Positions 20,676 to 29,645 of a DNA stretch of 64,000 bases are shown in pieces. Numbering within the stretch: position 1 is the stretch's first letter; every line of letters begins with the position of its first letter. The DNA is from Kocuria turfanensis. GTDB taxonomy: Bacteria; Actinomycetota; Actinomycetes; Actinomycetales; Micrococcaceae. The notes under the pieces are model-generated. The model was given only the letters and a program-made list of their open reading frames with translations. It had not been told where the DNA came from and ran no database searches. The translations under genes and the position numbers were made by a program. Location: the NCBI RefSeq assembly GCF_001580365.1, contig NZ_CP014480.1, positions 2,632,946 through 2,696,945 of the forward strand, written 5' to 3'.

Positions 20676-21832
20676 ACTTCGAGCTCGACGAGGAGTACCA
20701 GGACCTCTCCGACACCGTCCGGGAGTTCGCCGACGAGGTGATCGCCCCCGTCTCGGCCCGCTACGACCGGGACCACGCGTTCCCCTACGACATCGTGGCG
20801 CAGATGGGCGAGCTGGGCCTGTTCGGCCTGCCCTTCCCCGAGGAGTACGGCGGGATGGGCGGGGACTACTTCGCCCTGTGCCTGGCGCTGGAGCAGATCG
20901 CCCGGGTGGACCAGTCCGTGGCCATCACCCTCGAGGCCGGGGTGTCGCTGGGCGCCATGCCGATCTTCCGCTTCGGCACCGAGGAGCAGAAGCAGCAGTG
21001 GCTGCCCGACCTCGCGACGGGCCGGGCGCTCGCCGGCTTCGGGCTCACCGAGCCGGAGGCCGGCTCCGACGCCGGCGGCACCCGAACCACCGCGAGGCGG
21101 CAGGACGGGCAGTGGGTGGTCGACGGCGCCAAGGAGTTCATCACCAACTCCGGCACGGACATCACCCGCCTGGTCAACGTCACCGCGGTCACCGGCACCA
21201 CGCAGCTGCCGGACGGGCGGGTCAAGAAGGAGATCTCCACGATCATCGTCCCCACGGACACCCCCGGCTTCCGCGCCGAGAAGGCCTACGACAAGGTCGG
21301 CTGGAACGCCTCGGACACCCACCCGCTGTCCCTGCAGGACGTGCGGGTCCCGGAGGACCACCTGCTGGGCGAGGAGGGGCGCGGCTACGCCAACTTCCTG
21401 TCCATCCTCGACGAGGGCCGCATCGCCATCGCGGCCCTGGCCGCCGGCGCGGCCCAGGGCTGCGTCGAGGAGTCGGTGCGCTACGCGGGCGAGCGCACCT
21501 CCTTCGGCCGGCCCATCGGGGAGAACCAGGCGATCTCCTTCAAGATCGCCCGCATGCAGGCCCGCGCGCACACCGCCCGCCTGGCCTACTACGACGCCGC
21601 GTCCCGGATGCTCGCCGGCCGGCCGTTCAAGACGCAGGCCGCGATCGCCAAGCTCGTGGCCGGGGAGGCCGCGATGGACAACGCCCGGGACGCCACCCAG
21701 GTCTTCGGCGGCTACGGGTTCATCAACGAGTCCCGGGTGGCCCGCCACTACCGCGACTCCAAGATCCTCGAGGTCGGCGAGGGCACCACCGAGGTGCAGC
21801 TGATGCTCGTCGCCCGCGAGCTGGGACTGTGA
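20672..21832 (+). CDS. Acyl-CoA dehydrogenase (isovaleryl/short branched-chain type)
   Basis: 386 aa. Shows the family motifs [20 protein letters not shown] and [20 protein letters not shown] and, unlike the protein at 14951-16132, keeps a Glu at the canonical base position ([10 protein letters not shown]). It would oxidise isovaleryl-CoA or a similar acyl-CoA to the 2-enoyl-CoA used by the carboxylase, passing electrons to the ETF encoded downstream. True isovaleryl-CoA dehydrogenases carry their base elsewhere, so substrate is uncertain; in mycobacteria the same slot is filled by FadE19. Translation is coupled to accA1. Confidence 0.88.
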   Translation: MNFELDEEYQDLSDTVREFADEVIAPVSARYDRDHAFPYDIVAQMGELGLFGLPFPEEYGGMGGDYFALCLALEQIARVDQSVAITLEAGVSLGAMPIFRFGTEEQKQQWLPDLATGRALAGFGLTEPEAGSDAGGTRTTARRQDGQWVVDGAKEFITNSGTDITRLVNVTAVTGTTQLPDGRVKKEISTIIVPTDTPGFRAEKAYDKVGWNASDTHPLSLQDVRVPEDHLLGEEGRGYANFLSILDEGRIAIAALAAGAAQGCVEESVRYAGERTSFGRPIGENQAISFKIARMQARAHTARLAYYDAASRMLAGRPFKTQAAIAKLVAGEAAMDNARDATQVFGGYGFINESRVARHYRDSKILEVGEGTTEVQLMLVARELGL

Positions 21833-21842
21833 GGGGGCGGCC

Positions 21843-22331
21843 GTGAGCGCACCGCGCAAGGTGGTCCGCCAGCGCGGGCTGTGGTTCGAGGAGTTCGAGG
21901 AGGGCACCGTCTACGAGCACGCCCCGGGCCGCACGGTGACCGAGGCGGACAACGTCCTGTTCACCACCCTCACCATGAACACCCAGTCCCTGCACCTCGA
22001 CGCCGCGTGGGCCGGGCGCCAGCCCTTCGGGCAGCGGCTGGTGAACTCGATGTTCACGCTCTCCACCCTCGTGGGGGCCTCCGTGGCGCAGCTGACCCAG
22101 GGCACCATCGTCGCCAACCTCGGCTTCGAGGAGGTGCGGTTCCCGCACCCGCTGCACCACGGGGACACCCTGTACTCGTCCTCCGAGATCCTCGGCGCCC
22201 GCCCGTCCTCCTCCCGGCCCGGACAGGGCATCGTGCGCCTCAAGCACGTCGGGCGCAACCAGGACGGCGTGGTGGTCGCCGAGTGCACCCGCTCCGTGCT
22301 CATGTGGTCCCGCGACGCCGCCCCGCAGTGA
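21843..22331 (+). CDS. MaoC-like hydratase
   Basis: 162 aa from GTG 21843. Single hot-dog domain of the MaoC/mesaconyl-CoA-hydratase type: FEEFEEGTVYEHAPGRTVTE with ADNVLFTTLTMNTQSLHLDA, where the Asp/His pair in the helix (N-x-Q-x-LHLD) is the hydratase motif. In this operon it is placed where an enoyl-CoA hydratase is needed, to turn 3-methylglutaconyl-CoA into HMG-CoA. No crotonase-type hydratase is present. Ten bases separate it from the dehydrogenase gene. Confidence 0.8.
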   Translation: MSAPRKVVRQRGLWFEEFEEGTVYEHAPGRTVTEADNVLFTTLTMNTQSLHLDAAWAGRQPFGQRLVNSMFTLSTLVGASVAQLTQGTIVANLGFEEVRFPHPLHHGDTLYSSSEILGARPSSSRPGQGIVRLKHVGRNQDGVVVAECTRSVLMWSRDAAPQ

Positions 22332-22389
22332 CCCCGGCGCCCGAGACCCCTCCCGCGCCCGCCGCGCCACCCGACCGAAGGAGCCGCCC

Positions 22390-23211
22390 GTGACCGACGA
22401 CCCCGCCCTCGGCCCGGCCCTGCTGTTCTGCCCGGCCGACCGCCCCGACCGCTACGCCAAGGCCGCCGCGCGGGCCGACACCGTGATCCTCGACCTCGAG
22501 GACGCCGTGGCCGGGCCGGACAAGCCCGCCGCCCGGGACGCCCTCGTGGCCACGCCCCTGGACCCGGCCCGCACCGTCGTGCGGGTCAACGCCCAGGACA
22601 CCGAGGACTTCGCCCACGACCTCGTCGCCCTGCGGCACACCGCGTACACCACCGTGATGCTGCCCAAGGCCGCCTCCGCCGAACGGCTCGCCGTCGCCGC
22701 GGAGCTGGGCCTGGACCGGGTGATCGCCCTGTGCGAGACCGCCGAGGGCGTGGTGCACGCGGCCGGGATCGCCCGCGCCCCCAACGTGGTGGCGCTGATG
22801 TGGGGCGCCGAGGACCTGGTCGCCTCCCTGGGCGGCAGCTCGTCCCGCCACCCGGACGGCGCCTACCGGGACGTCGCCCGGCACGCCCGCTCCGCGGTGC
22901 TGCTGGCCGCCGGCGCCGCCGGCAAGCCCGCCGTCGACGCCGTGCACCTCGACATCGCCGACCTCGACGGGCTGCGCGAGGAGGCCCTCGACGCCGTGGC
23001 CTCCGGCTTCGCGGCCACCGCCTGCATCCACCCCGGCCAGGTGGAGACCGTCCGCGCCGCCTACCGCCCCGCCGAGGAGGAGGTCGCCGCCGCCCGGGAG
23101 CTGCTCGCGGCCGCCCGGGACGCCGCCGGCGTCTTCACGTTCCGCGGGCGGATGGTCGACGAGCCCCTGCTCCGCCACGCCGAGCGGCTCGTGCGCCGCG
23201 CCGGCGGCTGA
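22390..23211 (+). CDS. CitE-like HpcH/HpaI lyase
   Basis: 273 aa from GTG 22390. TIM-barrel CitE-like protein: LLFCPADRPDRYAKAAARAD, the metal/CoA site DTVILDLEDAVAGPDKPAAR, and IALCETAEGVVHA with WGAEDLVASLG. There is no citrate lyase alpha or gamma subunit, so this is a stand-alone acyl-CoA lyase. The order accA1-accD1-acd-maoC-citE corresponds to a mycobacterial leucine-catabolic cluster where the CitE protein (Rv2498c) has been reported as a 3-hydroxy-3-methylglutaryl-CoA / citramalyl-CoA lyase. The same role is inferred here: HMG-CoA to acetyl-CoA and acetoacetate. Confidence 0.82.
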   Translation: MTDDPALGPALLFCPADRPDRYAKAAARADTVILDLEDAVAGPDKPAARDALVATPLDPARTVVRVNAQDTEDFAHDLVALRHTAYTTVMLPKAASAERLAVAAELGLDRVIALCETAEGVVHAAGIARAPNVVALMWGAEDLVASLGGSSSRHPDGAYRDVARHARSAVLLAAGAAGKPAVDAVHLDIADLDGLREEALDAVASGFAATACIHPGQVETVRAAYRPAEEEVAAARELLAAARDAAGVFTFRGRMVDEPLLRHAERLVRRAGG

Positions 23212-23253
23212 GCCCCCGTGCCCGTGTCCCGCCCACCCCGTCCGGAGGAGACC

Positions 23254-24078
23254 ATGAACCGGCCCCTGACCCTCGTCGTCCCCGTCAAGCACGTCCCCGA
23301 CGCCCAGGGCGAGCGCGTCCTCAGCGGCGACCCGCCCGTGCTCGAGCGCGGCCCCGGGATCCTCTCCGAGCTCGACGAGTACGCGCTCGAGGCCGCCCTC
23401 CAGCTCGTCGAGGCCTCCGGCGGGGCGGAGGCCGGTCACCGGGTCCTCGCCCTCACCGTCGGCCCCGCGGACGCCGCGGCCGCCCTCAAGCGCGCCCTCC
23501 AGCTGGGCGCCGACGCCGGGGTGCACGTGCTCGACGACGCCCTGGCCGGCTCGGACGCCTGGGTCACCGCCCGGGTGCTCGCCGCCGCGGTCGAGCGGAT
23601 CGCCGAGGAGGAGTCCCGGCCGGTGGACCTCGTGCTCACCGGCATGGCGTCCACGGACGGGGAGACCTCCCTGGTCCCCGGTCAGCTGGCCGATCGGCTC
23701 GGCCTGGCCCACGTCGGCTTCGCGAGCTCGCTGGCCCTCGCCGAGGACGGCGCCACGCTCACCGCCACCCGGCACACCGGGACCGAGGTCCTCGAACTCG
23801 TCGCGCCGCTGCCGGCCCTCGTGGCCGTCACCGACCGGGCCAACACCCCGCGCTACCCGAACTTCAAGGCGATCATGGCGGCCAAGAAGAAGCCCGTGCG
23901 CACGTGGTCGGCCGCCGACCTCGGGCTCGGCCCGGGCGACGTCGGCCTGGCCGGCTCCCTCACCCGCGTGCTCGAGGCCGTGCCCCGCCCGCCGCGCACC
24001 GCCGGGGAGGTCGTGGTGGACGAGGGCGAGGGCGGGATCCGCCTCGCCGAGTTCCTCGTGGCCCGGAAGCTCGTCTGA
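23254..24078 (+). CDS. etfB: Electron transfer flavoprotein beta subunit
   Basis: 274 aa. Start at ATG 23254 with GGAGGAG upstream. Typical ETF-beta: VVPVKHVPDAQGERVLSGD, SELDEYALEAALQL and the AMP-binding/signature block VAVTDRANTPRYPNFKAIMA followed by AKKKPVRTW. With EtfA it forms the FAD/AMP heterodimer that takes electrons from acyl-CoA dehydrogenases and passes them to ETF-quinone oxidoreductase. Rather diverged from housekeeping ETF, suggesting a dedicated copy. Confidence 0.93.
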   Translation: MNRPLTLVVPVKHVPDAQGERVLSGDPPVLERGPGILSELDEYALEAALQLVEASGGAEAGHRVLALTVGPADAAAALKRALQLGADAGVHVLDDALAGSDAWVTARVLAAAVERIAEEESRPVDLVLTGMASTDGETSLVPGQLADRLGLAHVGFASSLALAEDGATLTATRHTGTEVLELVAPLPALVAVTDRANTPRYPNFKAIMAAKKKPVRTWSAADLGLGPGDVGLAGSLTRVLEAVPRPPRTAGEVVVDEGEGGIRLAEFLVARKLV

Positions 24079-24138
24079 CCCCACCGCGTCCCGCCCGATC
24101 ACGTCTCGCCCGGGTCCCCGGGCAGGAGGAGGACCCTG

Positions 24139-25098
24139 ATGACCACGACCCTGGTGGTGCTGGACACCACGGAGCGGCTGCGCCGCGGCGACCGGGAGCT
24201 GCTCGTGCTCGCGCGCAGCCTGGGCGAGGCGCATGCCGCGCTCCCCGCGGCCCCCGGGGACGGGCTGCTCGACGAGCTGGCCGGCCACGGGGTGGCCGCC
24301 GTGCACGTCCCGGCGGCCGGCCCGGGCGACCGGCTGACCACCCCCGCCGTCGCGCTCGCGGCGGCCGCGGCCCGGGCCGGCGGCGCCCGGACGGTGCTGC
24401 TGCCCAACACCCCGGAGGCCAAGGACGTCGCCGCACGCCTGGGCGTGCGGCTCGAGGCGGGAGTGATCACCGACGCGGTGGGCCTGGACACGGACCTGGT
24501 GGCGACCAAGTCCGTCCTCGCCGGCGGCTGGACCACCCGGTGCCGGGCCACGAGCCCGGTGCTGGTCGCCACCGTCCGGCCCAACTCGGTGGAGCTCCCG
24601 GCCGAGCTCCCGACGGAGCTCCCGGCCGGGGCGGACCGCCCGGCGGTGCACGTCCACGAGGTCGAGGACACGGTCCCCGCCGCCCGCGTGGTCGGCCGCA
24701 CCGAGCTGCCCGCCTCCGGGCGGCCGGCCCTGGGCGAGGCGCGCGTGGTCGTGGCCGGCGGCCGCGGCACGGGCGGGGACTTCGGCCCGCTCGAGGAGCT
24801 CGCGGACGTCCTCGGCGGGGCGATCGGCGCCTCCCGCGCCGCGGTGGACGCCGGGTGGATCGGCCCCGAGGCGCAGGTGGGGCAGACCGGCCGCACCGTC
24901 TCCCCGCAGCTCTACGTCTCCTGCGGGATCTCCGGGGCCGTGCAGCAGCGGGCGGGCATGCAGACCGCCCGGGTGATCGTGGCGGTCAACAAGGACGAGC
25001 AGGCGCCCGTCCTCGAGATCGCCGACCTCGGGATCGTGGGCGACCTCAAGAAGGTGCTGCCCCAGGCCGTCGAGCACCTGCGGTCGCTGCGCGGATAG
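24139..25098 (+). CDS. etfA: Electron transfer flavoprotein alpha subunit
   Basis: 319 aa. The C-terminal FAD-binding half is well conserved: [20 protein letters not shown] with [20 protein letters not shown] and the end [15 protein letters not shown]. The N-terminal half is weakly conserved, as usual. Last gene of the operon, 60 bp after etfB, followed by a terminator-like hairpin. Confidence 0.95.
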   Translation: MTTTLVVLDTTERLRRGDRELLVLARSLGEAHAALPAAPGDGLLDELAGHGVAAVHVPAAGPGDRLTTPAVALAAAAARAGGARTVLLPNTPEAKDVAARLGVRLEAGVITDAVGLDTDLVATKSVLAGGWTTRCRATSPVLVATVRPNSVELPAELPTELPAGADRPAVHVHEVEDTVPAARVVGRTELPASGRPALGEARVVVAGGRGTGGDFGPLEELADVLGGAIGASRAAVDAGWIGPEAQVGQTGRTVSPQLYVSCGISGAVQQRAGMQTARVIVAVNKDEQAPVLEIADLGIVGDLKKVLPQAVEHLRSLRG

Positions 25099-25126
25099 CC
25101 GCCGCCGCGGGCCGGCCCGGCAGGGC

Positions 25127-25157
25127 CCGCCCCCGATCCGGGCCGGGCCGGGGGCGG
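25127..25157. terminator. Terminator-like hairpin between convergent etfA and aldo/keto reductase
   Basis: CCGCCCCCG (25127-25135) pairs with CGGGGGCGG (25149-25157) around a 13-nt loop in the 109-bp convergent gap. Could serve both strands. No U-tract. Confidence 0.45.
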
Positions 25158-25207
25158 ATCGACCCGGGCGCCGACCGGCCGGGGCGCCGGCCCCGGGGCC
25201 GGGCGGC

Positions 25208-26191
25208 TCAGAACCCGGAGGGGTTCCGGGGGGTGTAGGCCTCCTCGAAGCGGCGGACCTCCTCGTCCGTCAGGTCCAGCTCGACGGCGGCCGCGGCGTC
25301 GTCGACGTGCTGCTCCCGGGTCGCGCCGACGATCGGCGCCGTCACGGCGGGCCGGCCGGCGACCCACGCGAGGGCCACCTGGGCCATCGGCACGCCGCGC
25401 TCGCCGGCCACGGCCGCGACCGCGTCGACGATCGCCCGGTTCGCCGCCACGTCCTGCGTGTAGAGGCCCTGGCCGAACGCGTCGGTGCTCTCCCGGGTGC
25501 CGGAGCCTGCGGCGCCCCAGGGCCGCGCGAGACGGCCGCGGGCGAGCGGGCTCCACGGCAGCACGCCCACCCCGGTCGCCCGGCAGAACGGGTGCATCTC
25601 CCGCTCCTCCTCGCGCTCGAGCAGGTTGTACTGGTCCTGCATCGAGACGAACTTCGTCCAGCCGTGCAGCTCGGCGGTGTGCTGCAGCTGCGCGAACTGC
25701 CACGCCCACATGCTCGAGGCCCCGAGATAGCGGGCCTTGCCGGCCTTCACGACGTCGTGCAGGGCCTCCATGGTCTCCTCGACGGGGGTGCGGGGGTCGA
25801 ACCGGTGGATCTGGTACAGGTCGACGTAGTCGGTCCCCAGCCGCTGCAGCGACGCGTCGATCTCGTGCATGATCGCGGCCCGGCTGAGACCGCCGCCGTT
25901 GCGCGCGTCCCGCATCCGCCCGTGCACCTTGGTGGCGATCTGGAGCTCCTCGCGCGGGGCGATCTCGCGGAGCAGCGTGCCGGTGATCTCCTCGCTGGAG
26001 CCCAGCGAGTAGACGTTGGCCGTGTCGAACGTGGTGATCCCGGCCTCGTAGGCGCGGCGCACGAACGGGCGGGCCTCGTCGAGGCCCACGCTCCACGCGT
26101 GCGATCCCTTGGCGGGATCCCCGTAGCTCATCATGCCCAGCACCACGGCGCTCAGCTCGAGGCCGGAGCTCCCCAGACGGACGGTTCTCAT
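25208..26191 (-). CDS. Aldo/keto reductase
   Basis: 327 aa from ATG 26191, with AAGGGGAA upstream. NADPH-dependent TIM-barrel oxidoreductase; the catalytic tetrad is visible as TFDTANVYSLG (Asp, Tyr), IATKVHG (Lys) and LYQIHRFD (His). The NADPH phosphate site is near the C-terminus (PIVGATREQHVDDAA). Closest in feel to the general YghZ/YajO-like aldo/keto reductases; physiological substrate unknown. Stands alone; no operon link to the selenocysteine genes behind it. Confidence 0.9.
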   Translation of the reverse strand: MRTVRLGSSGLELSAVVLGMMSYGDPAKGSHAWSVGLDEARPFVRRAYEAGITTFDTANVYSLGSSEEITGTLLREIAPREELQIATKVHGRMRDARNGGGLSRAAIMHEIDASLQRLGTDYVDLYQIHRFDPRTPVEETMEALHDVVKAGKARYLGASSMWAWQFAQLQHTAELHGWTKFVSMQDQYNLLEREEEREMHPFCRATGVGVLPWSPLARGRLARPWGAAGSGTRESTDAFGQGLYTQDVAANRAIVDAVAAVAGERGVPMAQVALAWVAGRPAVTAPIVGATREQHVDDAAAAVELDLTDEEVRRFEEAYTPRNPSGF

Positions 26192-26332
26192 GACGGTTCC
26201 CCTTCTGCACGACGGACGATGGCAGGACGGACGGCGGCGCGACGGACGGCGGCACGGAGCCACGGCGACGGCGAGGTCACGGGCCCGCTCCCGATCCTAG
26301 GAGAACCCGACCCGACCGACCGGACCGCGGGC

Positions 26333-28087
26333 TCAGCGCGCCACGGTCCGGTGCCCGGCGTCCAGCCGCCGGGTCCAGCCGCGCGCGTCCAGGTGCTCCA
26401 GCAGCGGGATCGCCACGCGCCGCGTGGTGCCCAGCGCCTGGCGCGCCTGGCTCGTGGTGAAGGGCTGCGGCAGCCGGGCGAGCTCGCGCATGGCCAGGGC
26501 GGGGGCCGTGGGGAGCAGCACCACGCCCTCCCCGATCCGGAGCAGCCGCCCGACGCGCTCGGCGGCGGCGAGCTCGCGGACGCCCAGGCGCAGCGCCGTC
26601 AGGTCCTCGGCCTCCGGGGCGCGGAAGGGCTCGGCCGCGAGCCGGTGCTCCAGCCGGCGCACGGCGGGCTCGTGCGCGCCGAGGCCGCCCCGGTGCTGCG
26701 GGGAGCGGATGTGCCCGCCCTCCTGCGCCAGGCCGGCGCCGCGGACCACCGGGTCGACCAGGGCCGCGTCGGGCAGCGCGAGCAGGTCGCGGGCAGCACC
26801 CCGGGACAGGCCCGCCGCCAGGGGGTCACGGGCGTGCAGCTCCTCCACGGCGGTGCGCAGCCGCTCCTGCCAGTCGTCGAGCACGGGGGCGTGCACCCAC
26901 CAGCCGCCGACCGCGCGCACCCCCGCGGGCGCGGCGGCGTCCGCGGCGGGCAGCAGGCCGAGCCGGTGCAGGCGCTCGGCCGGCACCGCGCCGCGCCGGG
27001 CCACCTCGGCCCGCACGTCCCCGCCGGCGTCCAGCCCGGCAAGGCGCGCGGCCCGGCGCGCCCGGTCGCCGCGACGCCGCAGTGCGGGCGGGTCGGCGTC
27101 GAGGACCAGGGCGCCGCCGAGCACCGAGCGGCTGCCGGGATCGCGCAGCACCACGCGGTCCCCGAGGACGAGGGGCAGCGGGCGGTCGAGGGCCAGCCGC
27201 GCGTGGTCGTCGTCGAAAGGGCTGAGCCGGGCCGGGACCGCCGCGGTGCCGGCGTGCACCACGAGGTGCTCGGCCACGAGCGGGAACGCGGAGCCGGTGG
27301 TGCGGCGGACGTCGAGGACGTCGGTGACCGGCCACGCGCCGGGGGTGACCAGGGCGTCGCCGCGGTGCACGTCGTCGGCCGGCACCCCGCGCAGGTTCAC
27401 GGCCACCCGGGCGTGGGGCTCCAGCGACGTGGCCGGCCGGTTGCGGCTGTGCAGCCCGCGCACCGCCACCGGCCGGGCCCCGCCGGAGCCGAGCAGCTCC
27501 AGCCGGTCGTCCTGCCGGAGGGTGCCCGCGGTCAGGGTTCCGGTCACCACCGTGCCGGACCCGGTGATCGTGAAGGAGCGGTCCACCCACAGCCGCAGCC
27601 GCCCGCCGGCGGGCGCGGGCGGGCCCGTGCCCTCGAGGGCCGAGACGGTGACCGCGGGCGCGTCGCGCAGGCCCGTCCCGGCCAGCTCCGCCCGGACCTG
27701 CGCGAGCACCTCCTCGGCGCGCCCGGGCGCCCGGTCCGCCCGGGTGAGCACCACCACGCCGCGCTCGATGCCCAGGGCCGCGACCGCGTCGCGGTGGTCC
27801 GCGGACTGCGCCTGCCAGCCCTCGTCGACCGCGACGACGAAGCACACCACCGGGGCCGGGCCGAGCCCGGCGAGCATGTTGCCGAGGAAGCGCTCGTGGC
27901 CGGGGACGTCCACGAAGGCCACGTCCCGCCCGGAGGGCAGCGTGGTCCAGGCGTAGCCCAGGTCGATGGTCAGCCCGCGGCGGCGCTCCTCCTCCCACCG
28001 GTCGGGCTCCATGCCGGTGAGGGCCCGCACCAGGGTGCTCTTGCCGTGGTCGACGTGCCCGGCCGTGGCGACGACGTGCACGCTCAC
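26333..28087 (-). CDS. selB: Selenocysteine-specific elongation factor
   Basis: 584 aa from GTG 28087, overlapping the selA stop (GTGA). Delivers selenocysteinyl-tRNA to UGA codons marked by a SECIS hairpin. GTPase domain: TAGHVDHGKSTLVRALTG (P-loop), RRGLTIDLGYAW (switch I), DVPGHERFLGNM (G3), LTRADR (G4). EF-Tu-like domains 2-3 follow (about 170-350), then winged-helix domains to the end that bind the mRNA hairpin (PAERLHRLGLLPA, FTTSQARQALGTTRRVAIPL). Forms one transcription unit with selA and probably tRNA-Sec. Confidence 0.95.
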   Translation of the reverse strand: MSVHVVATAGHVDHGKSTLVRALTGMEPDRWEEERRRGLTIDLGYAWTTLPSGRDVAFVDVPGHERFLGNMLAGLGPAPVVCFVVAVDEGWQAQSADHRDAVAALGIERGVVVLTRADRAPGRAEEVLAQVRAELAGTGLRDAPAVTVSALEGTGPPAPAGGRLRLWVDRSFTITGSGTVVTGTLTAGTLRQDDRLELLGSGGARPVAVRGLHSRNRPATSLEPHARVAVNLRGVPADDVHRGDALVTPGAWPVTDVLDVRRTTGSAFPLVAEHLVVHAGTAAVPARLSPFDDDHARLALDRPLPLVLGDRVVLRDPGSRSVLGGALVLDADPPALRRRGDRARRAARLAGLDAGGDVRAEVARRGAVPAERLHRLGLLPAADAAAPAGVRAVGGWWVHAPVLDDWQERLRTAVEELHARDPLAAGLSRGAARDLLALPDAALVDPVVRGAGLAQEGGHIRSPQHRGGLGAHEPAVRRLEHRLAAEPFRAPEAEDLTALRLGVRELAAAERVGRLLRIGEGVVLLPTAPALAMRELARLPQPFTTSQARQALGTTRRVAIPLLEHLDARGWTRRLDAGHRTVAR

Positions 28088-29421
28088 CGGGTCCCCCCGG
28101 TCCCGTCGTCCGTCCCGTCGAGGGCGGTCAGGGCGGTGCGCACCGCGGCGAGCAGACGGTCGTCGTCGGGCTCGGGCACGCAGCGCAGGTCGAGCAGGCA
28201 GGCGTGGTCGTGGACCCGGGGGAGCACGGCGGGACGGCCGGCGCGCAGCGGCGCCGCCGCCGCCTCGGGCAGCCGGACCGCCCACCCCGGCAGCGGCACA
28301 CCGGGAGCGCCGCCGCCGCCGACCCGGCCGTCGTGGGGGACCACCGGCGCGCCGACGGCCGCGGCGAGCCGCTCGGCGCGGGCGCGGAGCCGGTCGGGGT
28401 CCGCGTGCAGCGCCTGGACCACGGGGGTGGGCCCGCCGGCGAGCGTGGCCTCCAGCGCGGCGAGCGCGAGCTTGTCGGCGCGCACCGCGCGGGCGAGGGG
28501 GTGGCCGGCCAGCCGGGCGACGACCTCCGCGCGGCCGAGCAGCAGTCCGGCCTGCGGACCGCCGAGCAGCTTGTCGCCGCTGGCGATGACGAGGTCCGCA
28601 CCGCCCGCCAGGGCGGAGGCGGCGTCCGGCTCCTCCGGCAGGTACGGGTCGGGGGTCAGCAGCCCGCTGCCCAGGTCGGCCACCAGGGGCACGCCGTGGG
28701 CGCGCGCCAGCGGCCGCAGCTGCTCCGCCCCGACGCCCGAGGTGAAGCCCTCCACCCGGAAGTTGCTCGGGTGCACCTTGAGCAGGCACCCGGTCTCCGG
28801 GCCGATCGCCTCGGCGTAGTCGCGCAGGTGCGTCCGGTTGGTCGTGCCCACCTCGCGCAGCCGGGCGCCGGTCGACTCGATGAGCTCCGGCAGCCGGAAG
28901 CCGGCCCCGATCTCGACGAGCTCGCCGCGGCTGATCACCACCTCGCGGCCGGCCGCCAGCGCCGTGGTGGCCAGCACCAGCGCGGCCGCGCCGTTGTTGA
29001 CCGCCAGCGCGTCCTCGGCGGGCGGGCAGGCGGTGAGCAGGGCCGCCCGGGCCCCGGCGCCGCGGCGGGACCGGGTGCCGGTGCGCAGGTCCAGCTCCAC
29101 GTCGACGTACCCGGCCGCCGCGACCAGCGCCTCGGTCGCGGCCGCCGACAGCGGCGCGCGGCCCAGGTTGGTGTGCACGACCACCCCGGTGGCGTTGAGC
29201 ACCGGGGTCAGGGTCGACGCGGAGCGCGCGGCGAGCGCGCCCAGCACCGCCGGTTCGACCTGATCGGGGGCGAGCTCGCCGCGCCGCGCCCGCTCCTGGG
29301 TCTCGCGCACCAGGGAGCGGACGACCTCCTCGCTCAGCCGCTCGCGGGCCCGGCGGACGGCCGGCAGGCCCATGAGCTGGTCGGTGCGCGGGATCAGGCG
29401 ACGCGGATCGTCCTGGGCCAC
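28084..29421 (-). CDS. selA: L-seryl-tRNA(Sec) selenium transferase
   Basis: 445 aa from GTG 29421 with GAGGAGGAACT before it. PLP enzyme that converts Ser-tRNA(Sec) to Sec-tRNA(Sec) with selenophosphate. Family motifs: VLNATGVVVHTNLGRAPLS, VNNGAAALVLATTAL, VGTTNRTHLRDY, KVHPSNFRVEGF and the PLP-lysine site SGDKLLGGPQAG. Full length for bacterial SelA. Upstream of it on the same strand is tRNA-Sec. Confidence 0.96.
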   Translation of the reverse strand: MAQDDPRRLIPRTDQLMGLPAVRRARERLSEEVVRSLVRETQERARRGELAPDQVEPAVLGALAARSASTLTPVLNATGVVVHTNLGRAPLSAAATEALVAAAGYVDVELDLRTGTRSRRGAGARAALLTACPPAEDALAVNNGAAALVLATTALAAGREVVISRGELVEIGAGFRLPELIESTGARLREVGTTNRTHLRDYAEAIGPETGCLLKVHPSNFRVEGFTSGVGAEQLRPLARAHGVPLVADLGSGLLTPDPYLPEEPDAASALAGGADLVIASGDKLLGGPQAGLLLGRAEVVARLAGHPLARAVRADKLALAALEATLAGGPTPVVQALHADPDRLRARAERLAAAVGAPVVPHDGRVGGGGAPGVPLPGWAVRLPEAAAAPLRAGRPAVLPRVHDHACLLDLRCVPEPDDDRLLAAVRTALTALDGTDDGTGGTR

Positions 29422-29477
29422 AGTTCCTCCTCGGCGAGCCGGGCGCGTGACAGACGGTGACGGAGGCAGACGCCAGC

Positions 29478-29509
29478 GGAAACAGAAGCTGGCGGAAACA
29501 GAAGCTGGC
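29478..29509. repeat. 16-bp tandem duplication touching the tRNA-Sec 3' end
   Basis: The unit GGAAACAGAAGCTGGC occurs twice exactly (29478-29493 and 29494-29509). The last four bases (TGGC) are the complement of the encoded CCA end and discriminator of tRNA-Sec. Possible trace of slippage or of an insertion at the tRNA 3' end. Confidence 0.8.
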
Positions 29510-29600
29510 GGAGGCGGACGGGAATCGAACCCGCCAGACCGAGGTGCTCGGTCTCACCGGTTTTGAAGACCGGGGGGCCCACCAGGACCCGGACGCCTCC
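29506..29600 (-). tRNA. selC: tRNA-Sec (anticodon UCA)
   Basis: 95 nt including an encoded 3' CCA. Read on the minus strand: acceptor GGAGGCG pairing with CGCCTCC, an extended 6-bp D stem (GGGTCC with GGGCCC), anticodon stem CCGGT/ACCGG around loop CTTCAAA giving anticodon TCA, a long variable arm (AGACCGAG with CTCGGTCT, 8 bp) and T arm with GTTCGATT. The long D stem, long variable arm and UCA anticodon are diagnostic of bacterial tRNA-Sec. It lies between the divergent selA and selD genes. Confidence 0.97.
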
Positions 29601-29607
29601 GCTGACC

Positions 29608-29613
29608 AACCTA
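29608..29613 (-). promoter_or_regulatory. Candidate -10 of tRNA-Sec
   Basis: TAGGTT on the minus strand, seven bases before the first tRNA nucleotide, the spacing expected for a -10 box that starts transcription at or near the mature 5' end. Confidence 0.5.
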
Positions 29614-29633
29614 GCACCGCCGCCACCCACCAC

Positions 29634-29639
29634 TAGGCT
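29634..29639 (+). promoter_or_regulatory. Candidate -10 of selD, implying a leaderless mRNA
   Basis: TAGGCT ends six bases before the selD ATG (29646). If used, transcription would begin at the A of the start codon. No Shine-Dalgarno site is present, which agrees with leaderless translation. Confidence 0.5.
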
Positions 29640-29645
29640 GTCGAC

